64,000 nucleotides of DNA from Phytoactinopolyspora limicola (GTDB lineage Bacteria > Actinomycetota > Actinomycetes > Jiangellales > Jiangellaceae), in the NCBI RefSeq assembly GCF_011320225.1, contig NZ_JAAOEN010000003.1:310001-374000 (forward strand), read 5' to 3'. Of this stretch, positions 36,716 to 45,259 are shown piece by piece (positions within the stretch are counted from its first letter, which is position 1; every line of letters begins with the position of its first letter). Below the pieces are notes generated by a model. That model saw only the letters and a program-made list of their open reading frames with translations. It was not told where the DNA came from and made no database searches. Position numbers and translations under genes: made by a program.

Positions 36716-37695
36716 GCAACCCCGTACACGTCCCGGAGCGGTCCACTACTTCGCGGCCGGCGGAAGCTCCATTGCCCGCCCCGCCGGCCGCGAAGCCCCG
36801 GTCACGTCGGTCCGACCCCGCTGACCGGGGCATCCTGTCCGTCTTCGACCGCCGCCGCGGCCGGGTCCGCTGGATCGTGCGGATCGCGCAGACGGCCGTG
36901 CTGTTCATGCTGGTGGTGGCCAGTCTCGGGCCGATGTTGTGGCTGGCCAAGGCGGCCATCAGTACGACGCAGGACACGCTGCGCAGCCCGATGGCGTTCT
37001 GGCCGAGCGGCTTGGACTGGGAGAATCTCTCCACCGCTTGGAATCAGGCCGAGATCAGCCGGTATTTCGCCAACACGGTCTGGCTGGCTATGGGGTCGTG
37101 GGTGGTTCAGCTGTTGGTGGCCACCACCGGCGGCTATGTGCTCTCGGTGCTGCGGCCGCGGTATTCCCCGGTGGTGACCGGTGCGGTTCTAGCGACGTTG
37201 TTCGTGCCCGGCGTGGTTGTCCTGGTGCCGCTGTTCCTGACCGTGCTCGACCTCCCGGTGTTCGGGGTGTCTCTGCTGAACACCTACTGGGCGATCTGGC
37301 TGCCGGCCGGGGCGAACGCCTTCAACGTGCTGTTGGTCAAACGCTTCATGGACAACCTGCCACGGGATGTGTTCGAGGCGGCGAGGGTGGACGGCGCCGG
37401 CCCGTTCCGGCTGCTGTGGATGGTGGTCTTGCCGATGTCGCGGCCAATCCTGGGCGTGGTGTCGATCTTCGCCGTGCTGAACGCGTGGAAAGACTTCCTG
37501 TGGCCGCTGATCGTGCTGCCGGAGCCGACGCTGCAACCGTTGTCGGTGCGGCTACCCACCATCCGCGACACGGTGGAGTTGGACGTCTTCCTCGCCGCGC
37601 TGCTCATCTCGACACTGCTACCGATCGCCATCTTCCTGGTCTTCCAGCGGCTGTTCCTTCGCAACGTGAGCCTGGGCTCAGCTGTTAAAGGCTGA
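36712..37695 (+). CDS. Sugar ABC transporter permease, MalG-like (CUT1)
   Basis: A 327-residue permease with a long N-terminal cytoplasmic stretch and six hydrophobic segments. The EAA motif is EAARVDGAGPFRLLWMVVLP. ATG 36712 overlaps the upstream stop codon by 4 bp. It completes the importer with the MalF-like protein. Its 3' end overlaps the convergent phosphotransferase gene by 11 bp, and no clear terminator hairpin is seen. Confidence 0.93.
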   Translation: MSNPVHVPERSTTSRPAEAPLPAPPAAKPRSRRSDPADRGILSVFDRRRGRVRWIVRIAQTAVLFMLVVASLGPMLWLAKAAISTTQDTLRSPMAFWPSGLDWENLSTAWNQAEISRYFANTVWLAMGSWVVQLLVATTGGYVLSVLRPRYSPVVTGAVLATLFVPGVVVLVPLFLTVLDLPVFGVSLLNTYWAIWLPAGANAFNVLLVKRFMDNLPRDVFEAARVDGAGPFRLLWMVVLPMSRPILGVVSIFAVLNAWKDFLWPLIVLPEPTLQPLSVRLPTIRDTVELDVFLAALLISTLLPIAIFLVFQRLFLRNVSLGSAVKG

Positions 37696-38602
37696 CCTCG
37701 AGGTCGTGGTCGGCCAGCACCTCGTCGATCACGGCACGCTGTTCGGCCGCCGTGTCGGGGTCGGAGTCGATGGTGCCGGCCAGGACGATCAGCGCTTTCC
37801 ACAACGCCCATCCGCGGGCACGTGCCCATGCCCCGGAGTCGGGCTCGACCACCTCGCGGAACGCGGTGCGGCTCGGGCCGGAGAACATAGTCCACGAGAT
37901 CACCAGGTCGCAGGCCGGGTCTCCCACCCCCGACGTGCCGAAGTCGATCACGGCGGTCAGCGAACCGTCGCGGACCAGCAGGTTTCCGTGGGCGATGTCG
38001 CCGTGAAACCACACCGGCGGGCCGGTCCACGTCGCGTCGAGCGCCGACTTCCACACCGCGGTGGCGCGTTCGGTGTCGATCCGGCCGGCCAGGGAGTGCA
38101 GCGCCCGGCGGGTCTCGTCGTCGTAGTGCTCCGGTGACGTACCCCGGTAGAAGCTGTGCGCACCCGCGAGCGGGCCGTCGGTCGGGTCGGCTCGTCGCAG
38201 CGCGAGGACGAACTCGCCCACCGACTCGGCGAAGGTCACCATGTCGGCGGTCCGTTCCGGCTGGGCGGTGTCGCCCGGGATCCATCGCCGCACCGCCCAC
38301 GGATGTGGATAGCCCTCCCCCGGCTGCCCCAGGGCCAGCGATTCCGGGATAGCCAACGGCAGCACCGGGGCCAGCCGCGGCAGCCACCGGTGCTCTTTCT
38401 CGACGGCCGGAACGTAAGCCTCGTGGGTGGGCAGCCGCACCGTTAGGTCGTCGCCGAGCCGGTAGGTGCGGTTGTCCCAGCCCTCGACCTCCACCGGCCG
38501 GACCGGCAGCGACGCCCAGTGCGGGAACTGCGCCGCGATCAGCCGTCGAACCAGCTCCGCGTCGATCCCGGCTCGCCCATCACGCTGTTGTTGGTCAACC
38601 AC
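37685..38602 (-). CDS. Aminoglycoside phosphotransferase-family kinase
   Basis: A 305-residue APH-fold kinase. The catalytic loop is WFHGDIAHGNLLV and the metal motif is AVIDFGTSGVGDPACDL. GTG 38602 after GGGGG is the likely start, giving the LVRRLIAAQFPHWASLPVRPVE N-terminus seen in this subfamily. It may modify an antibiotic or a sugar-like metabolite; nothing nearby decides. It is convergent with the CUT1 operon and divergent from the hydrolase gene. Confidence 0.88.
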   Translation of the reverse strand: MVDQQQRDGRAGIDAELVRRLIAAQFPHWASLPVRPVEVEGWDNRTYRLGDDLTVRLPTHEAYVPAVEKEHRWLPRLAPVLPLAIPESLALGQPGEGYPHPWAVRRWIPGDTAQPERTADMVTFAESVGEFVLALRRADPTDGPLAGAHSFYRGTSPEHYDDETRRALHSLAGRIDTERATAVWKSALDATWTGPPVWFHGDIAHGNLLVRDGSLTAVIDFGTSGVGDPACDLVISWTMFSGPSRTAFREVVEPDSGAWARARGWALWKALIVLAGTIDSDPDTAAEQRAVIDEVLADHDLEVSL

Positions 38603-38671
38603 CCCCGGATTCTGTTCGATCCGGCTACGCCCGGGCAACCGACTTTTCCGACGCTGCCGTAGCCTCGAATC

Positions 38672-39463
38672 ATGGTGGCCGACCCGCACGTCGACGTGTC
38701 GCGGATCGGCCCACGCCGCCAACGCCTGCTCACCGACGACGGCACCGTCATCCACGCCGAACACTCCCCCGCCCGGTCCGGCAGCCGCGACCTGGCCGTC
38801 GTCGTCGCCCACGGATTCATGCTCCATTCGGGGCATCCTCGGCTCCGCCGGATCGCTGCCTGGCTGCGGGAACGCGCCGGTGTGGTGTTGATCGATCTCC
38901 GTGGTCACGGGCGTTCCGGGGGCGAATGCACGTTGGGATGGCGTGAGGTTCTCGACGTCGACGCCGCGGTTAGCTGGGCCCGCTGGCTCGGATACCGCTC
39001 GGTGGCTACCGTCGGGTTCTCGCTCGGTGCCGCCGTCGTCCTGCGGCACGGGGCGCTGTTCGGCGGGGTCGAGCGGATCGCCGCGGTCAGCGGCCCCGGG
39101 CAGTGGTACTACCGCGGCACCCCCCGGATGCGTCTCTTGCATCAGCTGGTCCTCAGCCGCCGAGGACGTCTCACCATCCGGATGCTGCGCCGCACGACGG
39201 TCGCCAGCCGGGAATGGACCGAGCCCCTACCTATCGACCCGGTCGAGGCGGCCGGGCGGCTGGCCGCGCCGCTGCTCGTCGTCCATGGCGATCGCGACGA
39301 CCTCTTCCCCGTCGAACACGCACAGCGGCTCAACGCCGCGGCCGGCGCCAGGGGCACTCTCTGGCTGGAGCCTGGTTTCGGCCACGCCGAGGTGGCCGTC
39401 GGGGCCGACCTGGGCCGTCGTCTCGCCGGGTGGCTCGCACCGGCCCCTCGACCAATGGCGTGA
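38672..39463 (+). CDS. Alpha/beta hydrolase
   Basis: A 263-residue serine hydrolase of the alpha/beta fold. The nucleophile elbow is VGFSLGAAV, the oxyanion region precedes it in VVAHGFMLHSG, the acid lies in VVHGDRDDLFP and the His is in PGFGHAEVAV. The substrate is unknown. It lies between the phosphotransferase, with which it shares a 69-bp divergent gap, and the lysozyme cassette. Confidence 0.88.
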   Translation: MVADPHVDVSRIGPRRQRLLTDDGTVIHAEHSPARSGSRDLAVVVAHGFMLHSGHPRLRRIAAWLRERAGVVLIDLRGHGRSGGECTLGWREVLDVDAAVSWARWLGYRSVATVGFSLGAAVVLRHGALFGGVERIAAVSGPGQWYYRGTPRMRLLHQLVLSRRGRLTIRMLRRTTVASREWTEPLPIDPVEAAGRLAAPLLVVHGDRDDLFPVEHAQRLNAAAGARGTLWLEPGFGHAEVAVGADLGRRLAGWLAPAPRPMA

Positions 39464-39482
39464 CCTGCTCTTTCCGCACGCT

Positions 39483-39510
39483 TGACTCAACGCTGACTCA
39501 ACCTTGACTC
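39483..39510 (+). promoter_or_regulatory. Array of three TGACTC hexamers at 11-bp spacing upstream of the lysozyme cassette
   Basis: TGACTC occurs at 39483-39488, 39494-39499 and 39505-39510, exactly one helical turn apart. The flanks are also repeated, so the units read TTGACTCAACG, CTGACTCAACC, TTGACTCGG. Direct heptamer-type repeats with 11-bp periods are the binding pattern of OmpR-like and SARP-type activators. The array lies 58 bp before the first cassette start and right after the hydrolase stop. The regulator is unknown. Confidence 0.6.
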
Positions 39511-39567
39511 GGTGGCGGCAGGCTGCCATCGGACAGGCGGGGTGGGTACGACGAGAGGGGACCGACC

Positions 39568-40488
39568 ATGCCCGAACAGACACGTGAGACGACGCGGTTG
39601 CTGCGCCGTGGCAGCCGGGGCGACGATGTGAAGCGGCTCCAGCAATCCCTGGCCAGCGCCGGATTCGACCCCGGCCCGATCGATGGGATATTCGGCGCGC
39701 TGACCGAGGCCGCTGTTCGCGGCTTCCAGACGGCGCACGGCCTGGTGGTGGACGGCATCGTGGGTCCCCGCACCCGCGAAGCCCTCGCCGCGGCCGGCCC
39801 GGGGCCTAGTCCCGGTCCAGGTCCAGGGCCTAGTCCGGGGCCCGGTCCTGGCCCGACACCAGCTACGGGTGTCGACTGGTCCACCGTCGATGGTGATACC
39901 CGGATGCGTTACGTCATGGACCGCCTGGTGGGCCACTATGGCTATCCGGTCAACGGCGCCGCGGGTGTAGTGGGCAACCTCTGGGCCGAGTCCGGAGTCA
40001 TCCCCCAACGCATCGAAGGCAGCCGGGCGAGCACCCCGATGCGGGCCAAAGATTTCGACGGCACCGTCGTCGACTTCACTGCCGAGCAGGTGATGAACCG
40101 CAACCGGATCGCCCGGACCGGTCCGGCCCTTCCCGGCGTGGGTTTGGCGCAGTGGACCACGCCGGGCCGCCGCGCCGGTCTCTTCGAGCACGAGTACAAC
40201 GGTGCCCGTCTCGGCGCCGACGTCATGTTCGACATGGACGCATCCGTGGACTACCTCGATCACGAACTACGTACCTCGTATCGCCGGGTTCATGGGGTAA
40301 TCAGCCGGCCGGATGTCAGCGTCGACGACGCCTGCGACGAGGTGGTGTACAACTTCGAGGTTCCCGGTTCGATCCTCGACAACGGGACCAAACTGCCCCG
40401 TACCGACCCCCGGGTACAGGAGGTCTTCCGTGGCCGCCGCACCCACGCCGCGCGGGCCTTGCGGGTCCACGAGGCGCAACCGAGATAG
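39568..40488 (+). CDS. Peptidoglycan-binding protein with phage tail lysozyme-like domain
   Basis: A 306-residue protein without a recognisable signal peptide. Residues 10-76 form a PG_binding_1 domain (GSRGDDVKRLQQSLASAGF, GIVGPRTREALAA). A Pro-Gly-rich linker (77-100) follows. Residues 105-290 resemble the phage tail lysozyme domain, with NLWAESGVIP as the likely catalytic Glu region, VGLAQWTTPGRR and DYLDHEL. Such domains cut glycan strands and are found at phage and phage-like tails. It is followed 12 bp later by two paralogous unknown genes in the same direction. Release from the cell would need lysis or a non-Sec route. Confidence 0.85.
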   Translation: MPEQTRETTRLLRRGSRGDDVKRLQQSLASAGFDPGPIDGIFGALTEAAVRGFQTAHGLVVDGIVGPRTREALAAAGPGPSPGPGPGPSPGPGPGPTPATGVDWSTVDGDTRMRYVMDRLVGHYGYPVNGAAGVVGNLWAESGVIPQRIEGSRASTPMRAKDFDGTVVDFTAEQVMNRNRIARTGPALPGVGLAQWTTPGRRAGLFEHEYNGARLGADVMFDMDASVDYLDHELRTSYRRVHGVISRPDVSVDDACDEVVYNFEVPGSILDNGTKLPRTDPRVQEVFRGRRTHAARALRVHEAQPR

Positions 40489-40499
40489 GACGCAGAATC

Positions 40500-41966
40500 A
40501 TGGGATTCCCACTCAACGATCTCGGTTCCGCCTTCACCGAGCAGATCTATCAGACGGTGATGGGCGGCGACGACGACACAGTCAAACCGAATGACAACAC
40601 GTTCTTTACCTGGGTCATGCCCGGGCTGCCGTTCAGTGCGGAGGACCTCGAGTTCTGTTCGCTCGGGATCTTCTCCGCCGCGGACGCCGAGACCCAGAAC
40701 AAGCGCGCTGCTCAGGCGTACAACTTGGCCACACTTCTCGATTTCATCCCCGATATCGGTCTCGCCTACACCAGCGAAAAGCAAGCGGGAATGTATAAAC
40801 CCGACGCTGAGAAACGGTTGAGTGAGATGTACCGGCAGATCCTGCGTTTCTCCAAGGTGGCCGACTACCCGTTGACCGAGGAGCAGCAGGCCAAGCTGGA
40901 CAACCTGCGCGGCAAACTGTGGGTGACGAAGAAGGTGACCAATCTCGTCACCGACGAGGAAGACGAGGTGACCGAACCATCGCCGTTGATGAACGCCTAC
41001 AACGACAAAATGGTGAAGTATCTGGACGCCGCCACCGAATACAACAGCAAGCGAGCGGCCGCCGCCGGCGCTACCGGCGCGGAGGGTAAACAGGCCTCCG
41101 CCGACTGGATCCTCAACCAGCAGAACTACTTCCTCAAGGTCAAAGCGGCCGCCGACGCCTGGACCTCCGGCGGGTATCGCAACGAGGTCGACGACATCAA
41201 CGCCTACATCAACCAGACCACCCAGCGCAGCCTCAAGCTCTGGAAGCAGCAACTGTTGGAGCGCTACGACCAAGCACAGATCTCCACACCAGAGGTCGGG
41301 GTGTCGTTCCCGTACACCACACTCGTCCCCGGCGATCTTGCCAACTCCCGTGGCTGGACCGGGCTCAAGATGTCTCAGAACACCACCGAGTGGGCCAAGA
41401 GCACTCGGCAGACGTCGTGGCGGGCCGGTGGTGGGCTGAACCTGGGGTTGTGGAGTTTCCGCGCCAACGGCCAACGGAAAGACTCGTCCTACACCGAGAA
41501 CCACCAGGTGAGCGACTTCTCCTTGGAGTTCGAGATGTGTCAGGCGCTCATCGTGCGGGCGGGTTTCTACCCCGAGTTCTTCTCCAACCGGGGCTGGACT
41601 TTGCGCAAGGGTGAAGGCTGGATGTTCGACGACCTTCCCTCCGACGGTGCTCGGCCACCCAAGGGCGAGTTCATCGGCTACGCCACCCAGGCCATCTTCG
41701 TCCGTGATGTCACGATCACCTCCGAGGAGTTCGTTAGTGCGTTCCGCAAGACGGCGGCGGAGACCGAGGTCGGCGGCGGGGTCGGTTGGGGGCCGGTCCG
41801 GCTGTCCGGCAACTACCAACGCTCCACCGAGAACGAGAACTTCAAGAGCGAGGCGGAGGGGAAGACCCTGACGGTCCCCGGGATGCAGATCGTCGGGTTC
41901 GTCAACCATCTGATCGGCAAGGCGCCGAACCCACTCGAAGATCTCGACGACACCGAGTTCGTGTAG
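40500..41966 (+). CDS. Unknown protein of the lysozyme cassette, first paralogue
   Basis: A 488-residue soluble protein with no signal peptide and no domain that I recognise. The N-terminal half looks helical and charged (residues 60-250); the C-terminal half is beta-rich, with TSWRAGGGLNLGLWSFRANG and GGGVGWGPVRLSGNYQRS, both alternating patterns. It is colinear with the next protein: SPLMNAYNDKMVKYLDAATEYNSKR pairs with IVVAYEQHRDAYRAASIEYNNRK, and ALIVRAGFYPEFFSNRGWTL with VTVSRPWFTPALFASRAWRF. The ATG 40500 is 12 bp after the lysozyme stop and the next gene starts 17 bp after its end. Function is unknown. Confidence 0.75.
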   Translation: MGFPLNDLGSAFTEQIYQTVMGGDDDTVKPNDNTFFTWVMPGLPFSAEDLEFCSLGIFSAADAETQNKRAAQAYNLATLLDFIPDIGLAYTSEKQAGMYKPDAEKRLSEMYRQILRFSKVADYPLTEEQQAKLDNLRGKLWVTKKVTNLVTDEEDEVTEPSPLMNAYNDKMVKYLDAATEYNSKRAAAAGATGAEGKQASADWILNQQNYFLKVKAAADAWTSGGYRNEVDDINAYINQTTQRSLKLWKQQLLERYDQAQISTPEVGVSFPYTTLVPGDLANSRGWTGLKMSQNTTEWAKSTRQTSWRAGGGLNLGLWSFRANGQRKDSSYTENHQVSDFSLEFEMCQALIVRAGFYPEFFSNRGWTLRKGEGWMFDDLPSDGARPPKGEFIGYATQAIFVRDVTITSEEFVSAFRKTAAETEVGGGVGWGPVRLSGNYQRSTENENFKSEAEGKTLTVPGMQIVGFVNHLIGKAPNPLEDLDDTEFV

Positions 41967-41982
41967 CTCAGGAAGGCGCACC

Positions 41983-43578
41983 ATGAGCGGCATCGACGCG
42001 ACGGTTGTGCTCGGCCTGGCCGGCAAGGTCAATCAGGTGTTCGCTGATGATCATGCCTACCAGTCGTTTCCCCTGGCTCCCATCGGTCTCAAGGCCGACA
42101 GCCTGCGGGCGATGGTCCACGACCAACTCAGTGCGGCGGGGGCTCATGCTCACGCCCAGTTCTCCCTCCTGGTCAACGAGATCCCCGCCGGGCCGCTCTG
42201 GCAGCCGGCTGGTGATCGACTGTGGGACGTGTACGGAGATCTGCTGACCGGTGGTGTCGTCGAGTTACTCGAGCCACGGCCGACACCGGAACGCACGGCG
42301 GCTTATGAAGCCGCGTTCGCGCGGTTGTACGAGGTCGGTGCCGACGGCGTCCCGGTCCCCAGCGACATCGTGGTCGCGTACGAACAGCACCGCGACGCCT
42401 ACCGGGCGGCATCGATCGAGTACAACAACCGCAAGGGTGAAGCGCTCATGGCCGCCGACGAGGCCGCGCGGAAGGCCTGGGAAGACGATGAACCAGACCT
42501 GCGCGCCGCCATCGACGCCGCCCTGGCGGCGTGGCACGGCCCTGGGCACCGCGCCGAGGTGGAGGCCGCCCGGCAGGTTCTGGCCGAACGTGGCACCGAT
42601 TCGCCGGCCACGGTGTGGGAAGGGTTCCGCCGGCTGTTCAACCCGCTGATGCCGGAGATCTTCTTCCGGTCCACCGTCGAGAACCTGTCGTACGTGCCGA
42701 CTGGCTACCTGCCGTCCGACGTAATTGACACCGGGTGGCCCCGGATCACGGTCACCGCCGCCGAGCTGCGCCAGCTGGCCGAGCAGGCCCCACCGGAGCT
42801 GCGCAGCCGGCTGGGCAGCAGCGCCGACGCCGGTATCACCCGGGTGACGTTCGAGTACTCGTATGTCACGGTGAGCCGGCCCTGGTTCACCCCAGCGTTG
42901 TTCGCCTCCCGAGCGTGGCGGTTCACCGATGCCGCCCGGATGCTCTCCGATGGCCAGACCCCGCCCACCGGTGAGTGCACCGCGTACGTCGTCGGCCTCG
43001 TCCTTGCTCGCCGGATCACCGTCGAGCGTTCCGGTCAGCAGGCCACCGATCAGGCGATGAGTCTGGGGTTCCTGCCGACCAAGGCGCTGGTCCAGACGGT
43101 GGACATCGCCCGCCCGTACACGGTCACCGATCTCACCTCCCGGGTGGCGCTTCGGCAGTCGTTCGCCCAGGTCGCTGCCGCGACGGACACCACGCCGCTG
43201 CTGGCCGGAGCCCGCGCCCGGCAGATCGCCGCTAAGAACTATCCGTCGATGCGTACGAGAGCACCCCGGCCCGACCGGCCACCGCGAGCCGGGTCGGAGA
43301 GCTCGGCGACCGTCGAATCGACCACCGACCCGAACGACGTGTTCGTCCTCGCCCTGCAGTGTCGGCTGCTCCCCAGATCACCCGATCCGGATCCGGAGTT
43401 GCTGGGCAAAGAGCCACGGCGGCGCCACACCGTGGCCAAAGGTGACACTCTCAGCAAGATCGCGGCCAAGTTCTACGGCGATGCCCACCAGTGGCGCTCG
43501 ATCTATGCGGCCAACCGCGATGTGATTGGCCCCGACCCGGACGTCATCCGGGTCGGCCAGAAGCTCACCATCCCGTAG
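41983..43578 (+). CDS. Unknown protein of the lysozyme cassette, second paralogue, with C-terminal LysM
   Basis: A 531-residue protein without a signal peptide. Residues 1-460 are homologous over a large part to the preceding protein (helical middle and beta-rich region). The last 50 residues form a LysM domain (HTVAKGDTLSKIAAKFYGD, then NRDVIGPDPDVIRVGQKLTIP), which binds peptidoglycan or chitin-like glycans and is common at phage baseplates. A start after AGGAAGG near 41971 fits. With the lysozyme it gives the cassette two separate cell-wall-binding ends. I do not know the function; a wall-targeted structural or toxic role are both possible. Confidence 0.78.
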   Translation: MSGIDATVVLGLAGKVNQVFADDHAYQSFPLAPIGLKADSLRAMVHDQLSAAGAHAHAQFSLLVNEIPAGPLWQPAGDRLWDVYGDLLTGGVVELLEPRPTPERTAAYEAAFARLYEVGADGVPVPSDIVVAYEQHRDAYRAASIEYNNRKGEALMAADEAARKAWEDDEPDLRAAIDAALAAWHGPGHRAEVEAARQVLAERGTDSPATVWEGFRRLFNPLMPEIFFRSTVENLSYVPTGYLPSDVIDTGWPRITVTAAELRQLAEQAPPELRSRLGSSADAGITRVTFEYSYVTVSRPWFTPALFASRAWRFTDAARMLSDGQTPPTGECTAYVVGLVLARRITVERSGQQATDQAMSLGFLPTKALVQTVDIARPYTVTDLTSRVALRQSFAQVAAATDTTPLLAGARARQIAAKNYPSMRTRAPRPDRPPRAGSESSATVESTTDPNDVFVLALQCRLLPRSPDPDPELLGKEPRRRHTVAKGDTLSKIAAKFYGDAHQWRSIYAANRDVIGPDPDVIRVGQKLTIP

Positions 43579-43586
43579 TCATCGAC

Positions 43587-43925
43587 TCAGGACGACGGGC
43601 CGAAGAAATCGGCGATCAGCTCGGCACAGTTGTTCCACGGCGTCAGCGGCGCACCCGGGACAGCAGCGTGCCCGGCCTTGTTAAACAGTGCCTCGCCGGC
43701 CGAGCCGGTGTGGATGTGGGCGTGGTGTGCGTTCAACGGCACGGGCTTCCCGGCCGCGAGGTCGACACACTTCCGGAATCCCACGGGGTTGCCGTAGTCG
43801 TCGAGTTCGAGGCCGAGGACGAGCATGTGTGGATGTGGTGGTGGTTCCGACTGGGCCGGTGCCAACCCCACCGCGCTGAACAGGAACCCGGCGCCACATG
43901 CGAGAGCAAGGACACGCTTCTTCAT
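43587..43925 (-). CDS. Small secreted protein of unknown function
   Basis: A 112-residue protein with a clear Sec signal peptide: MKKRVLALACGAGFLFSAVG followed by LAPAQS. The mature part (about 85 residues) is rich in His and Pro, with NAHHAHIHTGSAGEALF and two cysteines (FRKCVDL, NNCAELI) that could form a disulphide. No family is recognised. It lies convergent with the cassette, 9 bp away. A promoter-sized gap of 86 bp separates it from the MFS gene end. Confidence 0.75.
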   Translation of the reverse strand: MKKRVLALACGAGFLFSAVGLAPAQSEPPPHPHMLVLGLELDDYGNPVGFRKCVDLAAGKPVPLNAHHAHIHTGSAGEALFNKAGHAAVPGAPLTPWNNCAELIADFFGPSS

Positions 43926-44011
43926 GGTTCTCCCCCTTCATCCGATGCGGGTTAGGCCCCGCACGATCCGTCATGCTCCAGCTGTGGGGTCAAGAAGTAG
44001 TCAAGGCACGT

Positions 44012-45205
44012 TCAACGCCTCGGTGCTACCTGCTCCGGAGTTCGTACCAGGGGCTCGGGCAGAGTTCGGAACACCCACCAGCTCAGAGCCGGCATCAGGA
44101 TCAGGGGCGCAAGTGCTATCTGAAGTGACGCCACGTCGGCCAGCCGGCCGAGCGCCGGGCTCAGGACTCCTCCCACGCTGACCGCGAGGCCGAGTGTGAT
44201 GCCGCTGGCCGTTCCCACCCGGTTCGGCAGGTAGTCCTGGGCCAGGGTGATCTGTAGGGAGAACGGGACATAGAGCCCGGCCGACGTCAACGCGACGAAG
44301 ACGTAGAGCGCCGGGCCGGGAACAACAACGACACCGGCCACCGCCACCACCGAGAGCAGGTATGACCACCGCACCACCACAACCCGGTCCCAGCGCCGCG
44401 CCAGCCGTCCACCGAGTACGGTCCCGACGGCGCCGCCCAGGTATAGCACGAACAGCGCGGCAGTACCCGCGGCCGTTCCGGCGTCCATACGTTGCTGCGC
44501 GTACAGGGCGATGAAGGTGCTGAGGCCGACGAAGACGATCGATCGGCACACCACGGCCAGCGACAGCCGGGTGAACGATGACCAATCGTCCGAAACGGAC
44601 TGGTTGCCGTTCGGGGCTCCTGCGCCGTCATCAGGGGTGGACGGCGGACGGTGCACGCCGCGGGTCAGGCTGCGCACCACGGACAGCCCGAGGACACTAC
44701 CGGCCAGCGCGGGCACGATCAGCAGTAGCGACAGCCGCAACCCACCCGCGGCCATCACCCCCGCCACCATCAGCGGGGCCAGCGCGAAGCCGATGTTGCC
44801 GCCCAGGGAGAACCACCCCATCGCCGTGTGGCCGCCGCGGCTGACGATCCGCGCCACCCGCGCCGCCTCCGGGTGGTAGGCGGCTACCCCGATCCCCGAG
44901 ATAGCGACGAACACCAGCGTCAGCGGGTACGACCCAGCAACACCGCTCACCGCGATGCCCAGCCCACCGACGATCGTGCTCACCGGGAGGAGCCACGGAA
45001 CCGCTCGCCGGTCGGTAAGGGCGCCGAACAGCGGCTGTGCCACCGACGACAACAACGAGGCGGCCAGTACCAGCCCTGATGCCGCCGCGTAGGTGTAGGC
45101 GCGCTCGACGACGAAGAACGGCACCAGGGCGGCGACCGCTCCCTGGTAGACGTCGACGCAGGCGTGTCCAACGGCTAGGACGGTGATGGGTCTGTTCTTC
45201 GACAC
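44012..45205 (-). CDS. MFS exporter, fosmidomycin-resistance (Fsr)-like
   Basis: A twelve-helix transporter of 397 residues. The first helix VLAVGHACVDVYQGAVAALVPFF and the loop GALTDRR fit the Fsr-like branch of the major facilitator superfamily, whose members export small antibiotics or metabolites with protons. GTG 45205 gives the normal N-terminus. It is divergent from an AraC-family gene 54 bp away, which probably senses the substrate. The actual substrate is unknown. Confidence 0.9.
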   Translation of the reverse strand: MSKNRPITVLAVGHACVDVYQGAVAALVPFFVVERAYTYAAASGLVLAASLLSSVAQPLFGALTDRRAVPWLLPVSTIVGGLGIAVSGVAGSYPLTLVFVAISGIGVAAYHPEAARVARIVSRGGHTAMGWFSLGGNIGFALAPLMVAGVMAAGGLRLSLLLIVPALAGSVLGLSVVRSLTRGVHRPPSTPDDGAGAPNGNQSVSDDWSSFTRLSLAVVCRSIVFVGLSTFIALYAQQRMDAGTAAGTAALFVLYLGGAVGTVLGGRLARRWDRVVVVRWSYLLSVVAVAGVVVVPGPALYVFVALTSAGLYVPFSLQITLAQDYLPNRVGTASGITLGLAVSVGGVLSPALGRLADVASLQIALAPLILMPALSWWVFRTLPEPLVRTPEQVAPRR

Positions 45206-45259
45206 CCTGTCATCGTCGCCGCGGCGTCGCCTGTCGCGCTTCCGATAATCTGTCTTCTG

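Noticed and set aside
39568-43578. Extracellular contractile injection system or prophage
   Set aside because: Lysozyme and LysM domains fit, but no sheath, tube, baseplate wedge, ATPase, portal or integrase gene lies within reach in the window.
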